Part shown: positions 38,080-47,173 of the stretch, one piece after another | How the letters are laid out: each line of letters begins with the position of its first letter | Numbering within the stretch: the stretch's first letter is position 1 | Assembly: GCA_023399155.1 (NCBI GenBank) | Contig: JAEWQP010000012.1 | Location: forward strand, 62,001-126,000 | From: Verrucomicrobiota bacterium | GTDB lineage: Bacteria > Verrucomicrobiota > Verrucomicrobiia > Opitutales > Opitutaceae | Direction: 5' to 3' | Length of the DNA: 64,000 nucleotides | Made by a program: the position numbers and the translations under genes | Notes under the pieces: model-generated | The model's input: the letters and a program-made list of their open reading frames with translations, nothing else | Told to the model about the DNA's origin: nothing | Databases searched by the model: none

Positions 38080-38682
38080 GTGTCACCGTCTGCCGCCCGC
38101 GCGAAACGCTCCCTGGGTGTCCTCGCGGCCGCCCTCATGGCCGCTGTCGTCGCGCTTGCGCAACCGGCCGATTCCACCAGCGGCGCCTACCGGCTCAATA
38201 CCGGCGACGAGGTGGCCCTGACCGTCGTCGGCGAACCTGACCTGAGCGAGTCCCTTCGCATCGACAGCCAGGGCTACATCAACCAGAAGTTTCTCGGCCT
38301 CGTGCCCGTGGCCGGCCGCACGATCGCCGAGGCGGAGCGCCATCTCGAGCAGCAGCTCATCGAGCAGAAGTTTCTGCGGCGCCCGGTCGTGCGCATCAAG
38401 CTCGTGGCCTACGCGCAGCGCGGCGTGGTGGTGTTCGGTGCCGTTGTGCAGCCCGGTCCGGTCAACTTTCCGCCCGAGACGTTCTCCATGGACATACTCG
38501 ACGTGATCGCCAAGTGCGGCGGGTTCACCGCCAACGCCCGTCGCCACGCCGTGCGCGTGAAGCGACGCGGTGAGGACGGCGCCGACCAGGTCCTCACAGT
38601 CAACGTGCGCAACATACTCTCCGGTCGCGACACGGCGTCCTTCGTCCTGCAGCCCGGAGACGTGGTGACAGTCGATACCTAA
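38080..38682 (+). CDS. Polysaccharide export protein (Wza-like, short form)
   Basis: 200 aa from a GTG at 38080. Signal peptide (about residues 10-28) followed by a Poly_export domain (YRLNTGDEVALTVVGEPDLSESLRIDSQGYINQKFLGLVPVAGRT, given by its start GDEVALTVVGEPDLS) and one SLBB domain (VVVFGAVVQPGPVNFP). It lacks the extra SLBB repeats and C-terminal helix of the full Wza channel and has no lipobox cysteine, so it probably relies on the neighbouring barrel for the outer-membrane passage. Confidence 0.9.
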   Translation: MSPSAARAKRSLGVLAAALMAAVVALAQPADSTSGAYRLNTGDEVALTVVGEPDLSESLRIDSQGYINQKFLGLVPVAGRTIAEAERHLEQQLIEQKFLRRPVVRIKLVAYAQRGVVVFGAVVQPGPVNFPPETFSMDILDVIAKCGGFTANARRHAVRVKRRGEDGADQVLTVNVRNILSGRDTASFVLQPGDVVTVDT

Positions 38683-38705
38683 CCCTGTTCGCGAGGCCAC
38701 GCCCC

Positions 38706-40901
38706 ATGCACTCCCCCGAATCGGAGCCTTCCGCATCGCGTCCGACCCAGCCGGGCCGTGTGTCCGGACGCCGCAAGCCCGTGCCACCCGTGGTGCGCAC
38801 GACCCGCGACTACCTGATCATGGTGCGCGAGCGGTGGTATTGGGGCCTGCTTGCCGGACTGCTCGTCGGCGGCATTCTCGCCGGACTCGAACTGCGGCGT
38901 CCGCCCTACTTCAGCACTTCGGCGCAACTGCTTTTCGAGCGCCCCGGAGCGGCCCTTCGGGCGGCGGGCGGCGACGTCGCGGCCGACGCGGGCCTCGGAG
39001 CGGAGTTCGTGCGCCTGCGCAGCGCGCGGTTCCTCGACTACGTGGTGGCGTCGTTCACCCCGGCCCAGCTCGCGGCCATCCGGCAGCCGTATTTTCAGGC
39101 GGAACTCACCCCGGCTGAGCAGCCTTCGGCGCAGGCTGTGATCGCCCCCCGGCTGGTCATCGAGCAGGTCCGCGACGAGCCGATTGTGCGTGTCTGGGTC
39201 ACGCACCGGGTGCCGGCGACGGCCAAGCTCATCGCAGATCAGTTCGCGCTGAGTTACATCAACTTCACCCGCGATCGCGCCGCGGAAAACGCCAACCAGT
39301 CATTGGAGTTTCTCCGCGAAGAAGAGCGCCGGCAGCGTCAACGCGTCGAGGAGGCCAATGCCGCGCTCCAGGTGTATCGCGATCAGCACAACGTGCCGAT
39401 GCAGCGCGAAAGCGAGATGCTGCTCGCGCAAAAACTCCAGACGATCGGCACGCAGCTGCAGGAGGCCCGCAACACCCGGCTCGGGATCGAGTCGACCCTC
39501 CGCCAGATCGAATCGTTTCAGGAGTCGGGCAGGTACCTCGAGCAGATCTCGTACATCTCGTCCTACCGCACGGTGCCGACCCTGCAGCGGGAGATTGATG
39601 ACCTCCGCTCGGAACGTGCCCAGCTCGAGCAGCGTTACCTGGAAAACCATCCTGCACTGAAGGCGAACACCCGCGCGATCGAATCCAAGACCGCGCTGCT
39701 CAACGAGGTGGTCACGATGGCCGTGACCGAGCTGCGGGCCAGCTTTGAGCGGGCTCGTCGGCTCGAGGATGATCTCCAGCGCCAGTACTCGGACGAGGAG
39801 AAGCGCACCAAGGACCTCGCCTCTGTCATCGAGGACTATCGTGTCCTCGAGCAGCAGGCCGAGCTCACGCGCGCGCATCACGCTCAAGTGCTCGACAGCC
39901 TGAACAAGGCCGGTTTGAGCGTTCCCCTCGACAGCCTGAAACTCTCGCTCCTCGAGCCGGCCCCCCTCCCCGACCGTCCGCTCGCGCCCGACGAGGTGAA
40001 AGCTGCCGTCCACGGCGGGAGCGCGTTTCTCGTGTTGCTGATCCTCGTGCCGATCCTGCTCGGCCTGATGGACAACCGCCTGACGGCGGCCTGGGAGATC
40101 GAGCAGTTCCTCGACCAGACCCTGCTCGGCGAGATTCCCGTTCTTTCCGGCGTTTCACGCGCGGACAAGGCGCACATCATGGCCCGGGAAGTCGACCACA
40201 CCGCCTCGGAGGCGTTTCGCGGGATCTTCGGGCAGCTGCAGCTGAGTTCCTCCGTGCCCTACCCGAAGACCCTCCTGATCACCAGCACGGAGCCCGGTGA
40301 AGGCAAGAGCGTGGTCGCGAACAACCTCGCCGCCACCTTCGCCGCGCATGGAAAGAAGACGCTGCTCGTCGACTGCGACTTTCGCCGGCCCAACCTCCAC
40401 CTGTATTACGGCAAGGATGATTCCGCGGGCGTGCTGCGCTGGCTCCGCGCCTCCGGTGGGAGGCCCGTCGGCGATCCCGAGGACGACGCGGACCTCGCCA
40501 TCCTGGAGGTCAAGAGCGCGCTCTCGCTCCTGCGCGCGGGCGGCGAGCATCGTCGCGCCACCGAGGTCTTCGAGAACGAGGGTTTCGCGCGTCTGCTCAA
40601 GGCACTCAAGGGCCATTTCGACCTCGTGATCCTCGATACCCCGCCGCTCGGGGTCTTCCCCGATGCCATGCTCGCGGCCAACCATTGCGATGAGGCGCTG
40701 TTTGTCTGCCGCTTCAAGACGGTGAGCCGCGCCAAGGTCCGCCGCACGATCGAGCGCCTGGAGAAATCGACGACGCGCATCGCCGGCGTGGTGCTCAACG
40801 GCCTTCCCAGCGGGGGCCAGTCTGCCTACTACGACTATTACGGCTACGGCTCGAATCAGTCGAAGCACTACAAGGCCTATTACTCGCAGAAGCGCACCTG
40901 A
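38706..40901 (+). CDS. Polysaccharide co-polymerase with BY-kinase domain (Wzc-like tyrosine autokinase)
   Basis: 731 aa. An N-terminal Wzz domain with a first membrane segment (about residues 44-62), a long periplasmic coiled-coil region (about 190-420, heptad-rich, with the DSLNKAGLSVPLDSLKLSLLEPAPLP GNVR-like end), a second membrane segment (about 440-460) and a cytosolic kinase domain: Walker A TSTEPGEGKSVVANN, A' LLVDCDFRRPNL, Walker B LVILDTPPLG. The C-terminus is a tyrosine cluster (YYDYYGYG, YKAYYSQKRT), the autophosphorylation tail. It controls chain length and export of the polysaccharide with the two genes before it. Confidence 0.94.
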   Translation: MHSPESEPSASRPTQPGRVSGRRKPVPPVVRTTRDYLIMVRERWYWGLLAGLLVGGILAGLELRRPPYFSTSAQLLFERPGAALRAAGGDVAADAGLGAEFVRLRSARFLDYVVASFTPAQLAAIRQPYFQAELTPAEQPSAQAVIAPRLVIEQVRDEPIVRVWVTHRVPATAKLIADQFALSYINFTRDRAAENANQSLEFLREEERRQRQRVEEANAALQVYRDQHNVPMQRESEMLLAQKLQTIGTQLQEARNTRLGIESTLRQIESFQESGRYLEQISYISSYRTVPTLQREIDDLRSERAQLEQRYLENHPALKANTRAIESKTALLNEVVTMAVTELRASFERARRLEDDLQRQYSDEEKRTKDLASVIEDYRVLEQQAELTRAHHAQVLDSLNKAGLSVPLDSLKLSLLEPAPLPDRPLAPDEVKAAVHGGSAFLVLLILVPILLGLMDNRLTAAWEIEQFLDQTLLGEIPVLSGVSRADKAHIMAREVDHTASEAFRGIFGQLQLSSSVPYPKTLLITSTEPGEGKSVVANNLAATFAAHGKKTLLVDCDFRRPNLHLYYGKDDSAGVLRWLRASGGRPVGDPEDDADLAILEVKSALSLLRAGGEHRRATEVFENEGFARLLKALKGHFDLVILDTPPLGVFPDAMLAANHCDEALFVCRFKTVSRAKVRRTIERLEKSTTRIAGVVLNGLPSGGQSAYYDYYGYGSNQSKHYKAYYSQKRT

Positions 40902-41069
40902 GCCGCCGCGCCGTCGCGCGGCGTCGGGCACCCTGCCGCGCGGCAGCGCGCTCCGCCGCAAACGGTTTTCCACCGCCCCTGAGCCGCGCGACCGTTGGAC
41001 CGGCGCGGGCCGCGTTTCCCCTTTCTCCGGCGCAGCGGCTCTGCTTGTGTGCCACCACTTCGGTTGCCC

Positions 41070-42167
41070 ATGAATAAACTCCGAGCCGGTATCATTGGCT
41101 GCGGTGCGATCAGCCCCGCCTATCTCAAGGGATGTGCGATCTACGACTCGCTGGAGATCGTCGCCTGCGCCGACCTCGACCTTGCACGTGCCCGCGCGCG
41201 CGCGGCCGAGTTTCAAGTGCCTCGTGCGCTCACCGTCGATGGGCTTCTCGCCGATCCGGAAGTCGAGCTGGTCATCAATCTCACCGTGCCCCAGGCCCAC
41301 GCGCCGGTCTGCCGGGCGGTGCTGGAGGCCGGGAAACACGTCTATGTTGAGAAACCGCTGGCGTTGAATCGGGCGGACGCGACCTCCCTTCTCGCCCTCG
41401 CCGCCCAGCGCGGCCTGCGGATCGGCTGCGCGCCGGATACCTTCCTCGGAGCCGGCCAGCAGACCTGCCGGCACGCCATCGACGAAGGCCTGATCGGCAC
41501 GCCGGTGGCCGCTGTCGCCTTCTGCTGCGGCCACGGGCACGAAAGCTGGCACCCCAGCCCACAGTTCTATTACCAGAAGGGCGGCGGGCCGCTGTTTGAC
41601 ATGGGACCGTACTACCTCACGGCGCTGGTCAACCTGCTCGGGCCGGTCCGTCGCGTCGCCGCCTCCACGCGAACGACATTCCCCACCCGCACGATCACGA
41701 GCCAGCCTCTGGCCGGGACGGTGATCCCGGTGGAAACACCGACCCATCTTGCGGGAACGGTCGACTTCGCCTCGGGCGTGGTCGCGACGATGGTGATGAG
41801 CTTTGATGTCTGGCATCATCAGCTTCCGCGCATCGAGATTTATGGCAGTGAAGGCTCGCTCGTCGTGCCGGACCCGAATCACTTCGACGGCACGGTTCTG
41901 GTACGTCGATCCGGCGAGGCCACATGGCGCGAGGTCACGCCGCGCCATGCCGCCGGCATCGGGCGCGGCACGGGCGCGGCCGATATGGCAGCGGCGATCC
42001 GCTCGGGTCGGGCGCATCGCGCGAGCGGCACGCTCGCGGCCCACGTGGTCGACGCCATGCAGGCATTCGAGGAATCGTCGGACACGGGCGCGCATGTGAT
42101 CCTCGGCAGCGCCGCCGAAAGGCCCGCGCCCATGCCCGCCGGACTCGCCGCGGGCGTGCTCGATTGA
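41070..42167 (+). CDS. Gfo/Idh/MocA family NAD(P)-dependent oxidoreductase
   Basis: 365 aa. The N-terminal Rossmann fold starts RAGIIGCGAISPAYLKG; the signature EKPLALN (KxxEKP-like, VYVEKPLA) provides the catalytic lysine region, and the C-terminal GFO_IDH_MocA_C domain includes GGGPLFDMGPYYLTALVNLLGP with the conserved Asp/His-type site. It acts on a sugar or inositol-type substrate that cannot be read from the sequence. It follows the polysaccharide export trio by 168 bases; a role in sugar precursor synthesis is possible but not shown. Confidence 0.9.
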   Translation: MNKLRAGIIGCGAISPAYLKGCAIYDSLEIVACADLDLARARARAAEFQVPRALTVDGLLADPEVELVINLTVPQAHAPVCRAVLEAGKHVYVEKPLALNRADATSLLALAAQRGLRIGCAPDTFLGAGQQTCRHAIDEGLIGTPVAAVAFCCGHGHESWHPSPQFYYQKGGGPLFDMGPYYLTALVNLLGPVRRVAASTRTTFPTRTITSQPLAGTVIPVETPTHLAGTVDFASGVVATMVMSFDVWHHQLPRIEIYGSEGSLVVPDPNHFDGTVLVRRSGEATWREVTPRHAAGIGRGTGAADMAAAIRSGRAHRASGTLAAHVVDAMQAFEESSDTGAHVILGSAAERPAPMPAGLAAGVLD

Positions 42168-42274
42168 GCCGATCAAGGTTCGCCCGAGCGGCGAGCGCTT
42201 GATCCACCTCATCGCGCGTTGCGCGACTGCGCGGTCGTCGGCGGTTGCGCCTGCGTCGGGTCGGCGATGTCCGC

Positions 42275-42499
42275 TCAGGCGAGCGTATCCAGAAGCGATC
42301 CGAGGATCTGATCGACCGTACGGGCGGTCACCGCGTTGGCGGTGACCATCACCTCGGCCTGGATCTGCTGCACGACGTTCTCCGGGCTCACGTCGCCCTC
42401 GGCCACGCGCGCCGCCGCGGTATTGAGTTGTTGCATACCACGCTGCATGCCCTGGAGCGGGGCCGCGAGCAGACCGGATGAGCCGACGGCGGAGATCAT
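42275..42499 (-). CDS. Small protein resembling flagellar rod/hook termini
   Basis: 74 aa from an ATG at 42499. The N-terminus (GSSGLLAAPLQGMQRGMQQLNTAAARVA) resembles the first helix of flagellar rod/hook proteins, and the C-terminus (VVQQIQAEVMVTANAVTARTVDQILGSLLDTLA) resembles their last helix, with nothing between. Short orphan proteins of this plan occur in several phyla, function unknown. No flagellar gene is near by. The upstream GTTAT before the ATG is shared with the next small gene. Confidence 0.65.
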   Translation of the reverse strand: MISAVGSSGLLAAPLQGMQRGMQQLNTAAARVAEGDVSPENVVQQIQAEVMVTANAVTARTVDQILGSLLDTLA

Positions 42500-42644
42500 A
42501 TAACAAAGGTGTCCATTCCACCATCGGCCGCCGGGTGCGGGCCCCACATGGGGAATATGCCCCGACTTGGCTGGGCAGAAATCCACCGACGCGGCGCCGC
42601 CAGGCGTCACACCGGTGTCGATCGGCGGGTCGCCCGGGCGTCGA

Positions 42645-42902
42645 TCAGGCGGATCTGAGTTGCGGCAGGCGGGCGCGCAGCTCGGCATCGCGCATCGCGT
42701 CGCTCACCGCGAGGAAACCCGGGCTGTGCCGGCGCGTATCCGTCAGTTGCGCATAGCTGTGCCAGAGGCCGTCGATTTCGAGACTCACCGAGATCTCATC
42801 GCGCATCCATTCGCCGGGGCCGGACTCCCGCCAGCCTGCCTCGATCGCCTCGCGGCCCGGACGGTGCCGGGGATGCGTGGCCAGTATCGCCTTGGAAACC
42901 AT
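42645..42902 (-). CDS. Hypothetical 85-aa protein with a strong ribosome binding site
   Basis: 85 aa. Upstream of the ATG at 42902 the minus strand reads GGGAGGTTATATG, one of the clearest Shine-Dalgarno sites in this window, and this decides the start. The sequence has a tryptophan-rich middle (AGWRESGPGEWMRDEISVSLEIDGLWHSYAQLTD) and a charged helical end. I recognise no family. It is followed on the same strand by the flagellar-rod-like small gene after 145 bases. Confidence 0.55.
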   Translation of the reverse strand: MVSKAILATHPRHRPGREAIEAGWRESGPGEWMRDEISVSLEIDGLWHSYAQLTDTRRHSPGFLAVSDAMRDAELRARLPQLRSA

Positions 42903-43172
42903 ATAACCTCCCGAGTTGCTGTTGAACTGTGCGCTCGCGGTTCAGCATCCGGAATGCCGCGACGCAGGACGGGCGCGCGCGCGTCCTTCTATGAACCGGA
43001 TGACATGTTGCTCGTGCCGCCCGTAAGGCTGGCTGATGGCCCTGACGGCCGGCCCGATAGGCTGCCCGACACTGGGACGAAGTGGTTTTTGCATTGCTCC
43101 GGCCCCCGCGCCCCACTTCTTCCTCAACGGCAACAGGGGTTTGCGCTCCGTTGCCTCAGTCTCGCAAACGCC

Positions 43173-44714
43173 ATGTCCCTGATACCTTTCTCCAGCCAGC
43201 TCATCGCCGACGTCGGCATCTCCACCGGCGACGAGGGCAAGGGCCGCCTCATCCCGGAAATCGTCAACGAGCTCCGCCATACTGCCGGCACGGAAGCCCC
43301 TGTGGCGATGGTGCTGAAGGTCAACGGCGGGGCCAACTCCGGCCACACGGCTGGCGGTGTGAAGCTCAACCTCCTGCCGTCCGGCGTCGTCGAGCCCAGC
43401 GTGGGCTACCTCGGCATTGGCGCCGGCGTGGTCGCTGATCCGCGCAAGTTTTGGTGGGAGATCCGGCCCCTGGAGCACCGCGGATTTCGCACCCTCACGC
43501 GGCTCGCCATCGATGAGCGCGCGATGGTCTCGGACCTGACCCACCGCCTGCTCGACCTCGCCGGCGAGGACTATCGCGTGGCTGTCCTGGGCGAGGAACC
43601 GCGCGGCTCGACCGGCCGCGGAATCTCCCCCGCGTTCTGCGAGGAGACCGGCCACTGGCAGATCCATTACGCTGAGTTCCTGGGCCGCCGCGAGGATTTC
43701 GCGCGCAAGCTCGCCCAGCGCGCCGATCGCGCCGTGCGCACGATCCAGCATGTCTACCGCGTGAGCGAGGCGACGTGGCATGGTTTCTTCGAGAAACTCA
43801 CCACCGCCGAACTTCGCGCCAATGCCGACGCCATCCAGGCCGGGGTGTTTGCCCCCGAGGAGTTCGACTTCGTTCGCTTCCGCGGGGCCCAGCCGTTCAC
43901 CCTGAATCTCGATGTGCTCACGGAAGTCTACTGGCAGGCCGGCACCGCTCTGGGCCCGCGCATCGTCGACATCCGCGAACTGGTCCTGCGCGAGACCGCG
44001 GCGGGTCGGACGATCATCGGCGAGTTCGGCCAGGCCTACTGGCTGGACAAGCGTCATGGCTTTTCCCCGACAGCCTCGCACACGTTCACGCCGGAGTTCT
44101 TCCAGTCGGCCAACATCCCGGTGCAGCCGATCCACACCTTCGGCGTGGCCAAGGCCTACGACACCAAGGTCGGCACGCATCTGTTCCTGACGCAGATGGA
44201 CGACGCGCACCCGCTCACGCCCCTGCTCAAGCAGATCGAGTTCGGCACGAGCACGGGACGGCAGCGCATGGTCGGCTGGTACGATGCCGTGGAAAAGGGC
44301 GACGCGCTGCGCTACGGAGGTTACCAGGACCTCATGATCAACAAGATCGATGCGCTCACGCACCGTGGCAGCTGGAACGGCGATCTTCTGCTCTGCTACG
44401 CCTACCGCGACAAGTCGGGTCGGATGTACCACCACGTGCCGCGCAACGACGAGATTCGCCGCTCTCTTTCGCCGGTCTACCGCTCCTATAAGGGTTGGAG
44501 CGAGGACATCAGCCAGGTGCGCTCCTTCGGCGACCTGCCCGCCAATGCGCGCGCCTACGTGGGCGGCATGGTGAAGGCGATCGTCGAGGCTGCCTACCAC
44601 GGCGAAGCACGGCCCGGGCGCCTCCCCAATCTCCGCTACCTCGGCGTCGGCCCGGAGCCATCCCAGATCATCAAGGATCTCCCGCCCACCCCCGAACTGA
44701 TCAAGCTCGGCTGA
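43173..44714 (+). CDS. purA: Adenylosuccinate synthetase, divergent long form
   Basis: 513 aa, about 80 more than a typical PurA. The P-loop motif is GISTGDEGKGRLIPE, keeping GDEGKG with the catalytic Asp but replacing the usual preceding Trp by Thr. Other family marks: NGGANSGHTAGGVKLNLLPSGV, RGSTGRGISPAFCEE, GEFGQAYWLDKRHGFSPTASHTF and FGTSTGRQRMVGWYDAV. It joins aspartate to IMP with GTP in AMP synthesis. The extra length is spread over the middle. It appears to stand alone; I am fairly sure of the family, less sure that this is the only PurA of the cell. Confidence 0.85.
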   Translation: MSLIPFSSQLIADVGISTGDEGKGRLIPEIVNELRHTAGTEAPVAMVLKVNGGANSGHTAGGVKLNLLPSGVVEPSVGYLGIGAGVVADPRKFWWEIRPLEHRGFRTLTRLAIDERAMVSDLTHRLLDLAGEDYRVAVLGEEPRGSTGRGISPAFCEETGHWQIHYAEFLGRREDFARKLAQRADRAVRTIQHVYRVSEATWHGFFEKLTTAELRANADAIQAGVFAPEEFDFVRFRGAQPFTLNLDVLTEVYWQAGTALGPRIVDIRELVLRETAAGRTIIGEFGQAYWLDKRHGFSPTASHTFTPEFFQSANIPVQPIHTFGVAKAYDTKVGTHLFLTQMDDAHPLTPLLKQIEFGTSTGRQRMVGWYDAVEKGDALRYGGYQDLMINKIDALTHRGSWNGDLLLCYAYRDKSGRMYHHVPRNDEIRRSLSPVYRSYKGWSEDISQVRSFGDLPANARAYVGGMVKAIVEAAYHGEARPGRLPNLRYLGVGPEPSQIIKDLPPTPELIKLG

Positions 44715-44772
44715 GAGCGCGGCGGCACAACGCGTTTGCCGCGCGCGGGCTGTCGGGGGCACCGTGCGGGGC

Positions 44773-45690
44773 ATGATCCGCTTGATCACAAGAATCGCTC
44801 TCGCCGTGACGATGACCGCCGCTGTTGCGTCCGGAACCGAGGAACGCGTCGAACTCTGGCCGGCCGGCACCGCGGGCGGTCCACCCGCGCGGACTCCCGA
44901 GCAAGTCACCACAACAGACGGCTGGACGCGGTCGACCAATGTCGAGGTGCCCTACTTCACCGTGCACCGTGCCCCACCGTCGGAAGAGCCCGCGCCCGCC
45001 GTGGTGGTGGTGCCGGGCGGCGGCTACGCGATCCTGGCGTTCAAGCACGAAGGCACGGATGTGGCCCGCTGGCTCAACGAGCGCGGCATTTCCGCGTTTG
45101 TCCTGCGCTACCGCCACGGGCGCGACCGTCACCCCGCTCCGCTCCGCGACGTGCTCCGCGCGCTCCGCATCGTGCGTTCGCAGGCTGCGGCGTATTCGGT
45201 TGCTCCCGACAAGATCGGCGTGATGGGGTTCTCGGCCGGCGGACACCTCGCCTCGACCGCCGCGACGCTGTTCGATGGTCCCGAGGGGCGCGGAGGCGAC
45301 GCGCTCGACGCGGTGAGCGCGCGCCCGGATTTCGCGGTGCTCATCTACCCGGTGATCACCCTGGAAGCGCCCCACGCCCACGCCGGTTCGAGAGAGTCAC
45401 TCCTCGGGCCCGCAGCCGATCCGGGGCTGGTGCTTGGGCTTTCGACGCACACGCGCGTCACCCCGCGCACGCCGCCGCTGTTTCTCCTCCACGCCGAGGA
45501 CGACGAGGTCGTCCCCGTCGAGAATATCCGCCTGATGTACGACGCGGCTACCCGCGCGCGGGTTCCCGTGGAGATGCACCTCTTCGAGAAAGGTGGCCAT
45601 GGCTTTGGAATGCGTCCCGACGCGGGTGCCGTCGCACTCTGGCCTGCGCTGGTCCACGGCTGGCTCCGTCAGCGCGGCCTCGCGCCCTGA
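44773..45690 (+). CDS. Secreted alpha/beta hydrolase (esterase/lipase, BD-FAE-like)
   Basis: About 305 aa with a signal peptide (residues about 1-22). The alpha/beta hydrolase core has the oxyanion HGGGY-type loop (VVVVPGGGYAILA), nucleophile elbow GFSAGGHLAS, catalytic Asp in LLHAEDDEVVPVEN and His in EKGGHGFGMR. Homologues deacetylate xylan or other plant glycans, a plausible role in a polysaccharide degrader but unproven here. The ATG at 44773 is taken; a GTG at 44764 is three codons upstream. Confidence 0.9.
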   Translation: MIRLITRIALAVTMTAAVASGTEERVELWPAGTAGGPPARTPEQVTTTDGWTRSTNVEVPYFTVHRAPPSEEPAPAVVVVPGGGYAILAFKHEGTDVARWLNERGISAFVLRYRHGRDRHPAPLRDVLRALRIVRSQAAAYSVAPDKIGVMGFSAGGHLASTAATLFDGPEGRGGDALDAVSARPDFAVLIYPVITLEAPHAHAGSRESLLGPAADPGLVLGLSTHTRVTPRTPPLFLLHAEDDEVVPVENIRLMYDAATRARVPVEMHLFEKGGHGFGMRPDAGAVALWPALVHGWLRQRGLAP

Positions 45691-45918
45691 ACAACCACCG
45701 CAAATCCCTGGGCACGACCGGCCCGGGTGCAGCGTGCTGTCTGTCGACCTCTCATCAAGCGATCGTTGCCAGGCAAGTGCTGCACGGATGGCAGGCCTCA
45801 GTCGCCACCGGGGCGGAACCCGAATCCCGTCGACGAATCCGGTTCGCGCGCGGCCCGACACGGCGGGTCGCCGCAGAAATCGCTTCGCAGTCTTCCCCGC
45901 GGCGTATTCCCTGCCGGT

Positions 45919-47052
45919 ATGTCAGCCCCCGTAACGCGCTGGATGGCCGCAGGCGCCTGGCTGGTTCTCGCCAGCCTCGCCGCACGCGCCAACGAGTCAT
46001 CCTCCGGATACCCGCCGGCGCACCTCACGACCGAGCGAGCCGCCGAGGACGCATTGCCGGCCGGTCTCTATGCGCGATTCGAAACCGCGCGTGGAAGGAT
46101 CGTGGCCCGACTGCACGCCGAGTCCGCGCCGCTCGCGGTCGCGAATTTCGTCGGACTCGCCGAAGGCACGGTCGCGTTCGAACACCGACCCGTCGGACAA
46201 CCGTTCTATGACGGGCTTCGCTTTCATCGGGTGGTCGACGGCTTCGTCGTGCAAGGCGGCGATCCGCTCGGAAGCGGTGAGGGAGGGCCTGGATACACCA
46301 TTGCCGACGAGTTCACCCCGCGGCTGAAACACGATGCGGCCGGTGTGCTCGCCCTGGCCAATGACGGCCCGAACACGAATGGTTCGCAGTTTTATTTCAC
46401 CCTGAGCGCGGCCAATCGCCTCAACTACAAACACACGGTCTTCGGACGCGTCGTGCAGGGCCTCGACGTGCTCGCCCTGATCCGAGCGGGCGACGTGCTG
46501 GAGCGCGTCCGGATCCTCCGAGTGGGCGATGAGGCGGGCGCGTTTCGTGTCGATGACGAGGTGCTCGGGCGCTTGCGTGCCGCCGTCGCGCCCATCCCGC
46601 CGCGCCATGCCGCGCTCCCGCGGCTTTTCGCGAATGAAGCCAGACTCGACCTGCCGGCGTTTTATCCCGCCTGGCTCAACGACAAGCTCCATCACTACGC
46701 AGAGGTGCGCGGCATCTCGCTCTTCGTGCGAATCGTGCACCACTTCGAGGGAGCGACAGACGAACTCGCGATATCGGGGGCCCTGGCCGGTCTGCACGAA
46801 GGCCTCGCGCAGCGCGATCCGCGTTCGGCGACGCTGGTCTACACGACGGAGGACCGCCGCTGGCACCTCTGGCTCGGCGACGGCCTCTTCGGACCGCTGG
46901 GCGCGAGTCCTGATCGCATCGCGGCTGTGAAGGCGCAACTCCTCGCAGGTGCCGTCGCGCAGACGCAAGCTGGATTTCCTCGCCGGGCGATCGATGCAGC
47001 CGTGACCGACTTGATTGAAGCCCTCGACCGAGGAGAGGTGCGCGGTCCATAG
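45919..47052 (+). CDS. Cyclophilin-type peptidyl-prolyl isomerase with C-terminal extension
   Basis: 377 aa. Signal peptide (about residues 8-24), then a cyclophilin domain (about 48-210): FHRVVDGFVVQGGDPLGSGEGGPGY, FTPRLKHDAAGVLALANDGPNTNGSQFYFTL and HTVFGRVVQGLDVL, holding the catalytic Arg and the Phe/Gln residues. The last 150 residues (for example HHYAEVRGISLFVRIVHHF, RRWHLWLGDGLFGPLG) are not part of cyclophilins and faintly recall TPM domains. It folds exported proteins at proline bonds in the periplasm; the extension may bring a second function. Confidence 0.9.
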   Translation: MSAPVTRWMAAGAWLVLASLAARANESSSGYPPAHLTTERAAEDALPAGLYARFETARGRIVARLHAESAPLAVANFVGLAEGTVAFEHRPVGQPFYDGLRFHRVVDGFVVQGGDPLGSGEGGPGYTIADEFTPRLKHDAAGVLALANDGPNTNGSQFYFTLSAANRLNYKHTVFGRVVQGLDVLALIRAGDVLERVRILRVGDEAGAFRVDDEVLGRLRAAVAPIPPRHAALPRLFANEARLDLPAFYPAWLNDKLHHYAEVRGISLFVRIVHHFEGATDELAISGALAGLHEGLAQRDPRSATLVYTTEDRRWHLWLGDGLFGPLGASPDRIAAVKAQLLAGAVAQTQAGFPRRAIDAAVTDLIEALDRGEVRGP

Positions 47053-47173
47053 CACAACCGGCCCGCAGGCCTCTCCTGCCCCGTTCGCCTCACGTGCAAT
47101 TACCTCGTTGCCGGGCGGCGTCTCGCATTTCATCCCCTGCGCTGGCGGACGATGAACGACTCTGCCCGAGGCC

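Noticed and set aside
43173..44714. PurZ (2-aminoadenine synthesis) instead of PurA
   Set aside because: The catalytic Asp in GDEGKG is retained, whereas PurZ enzymes replace it.
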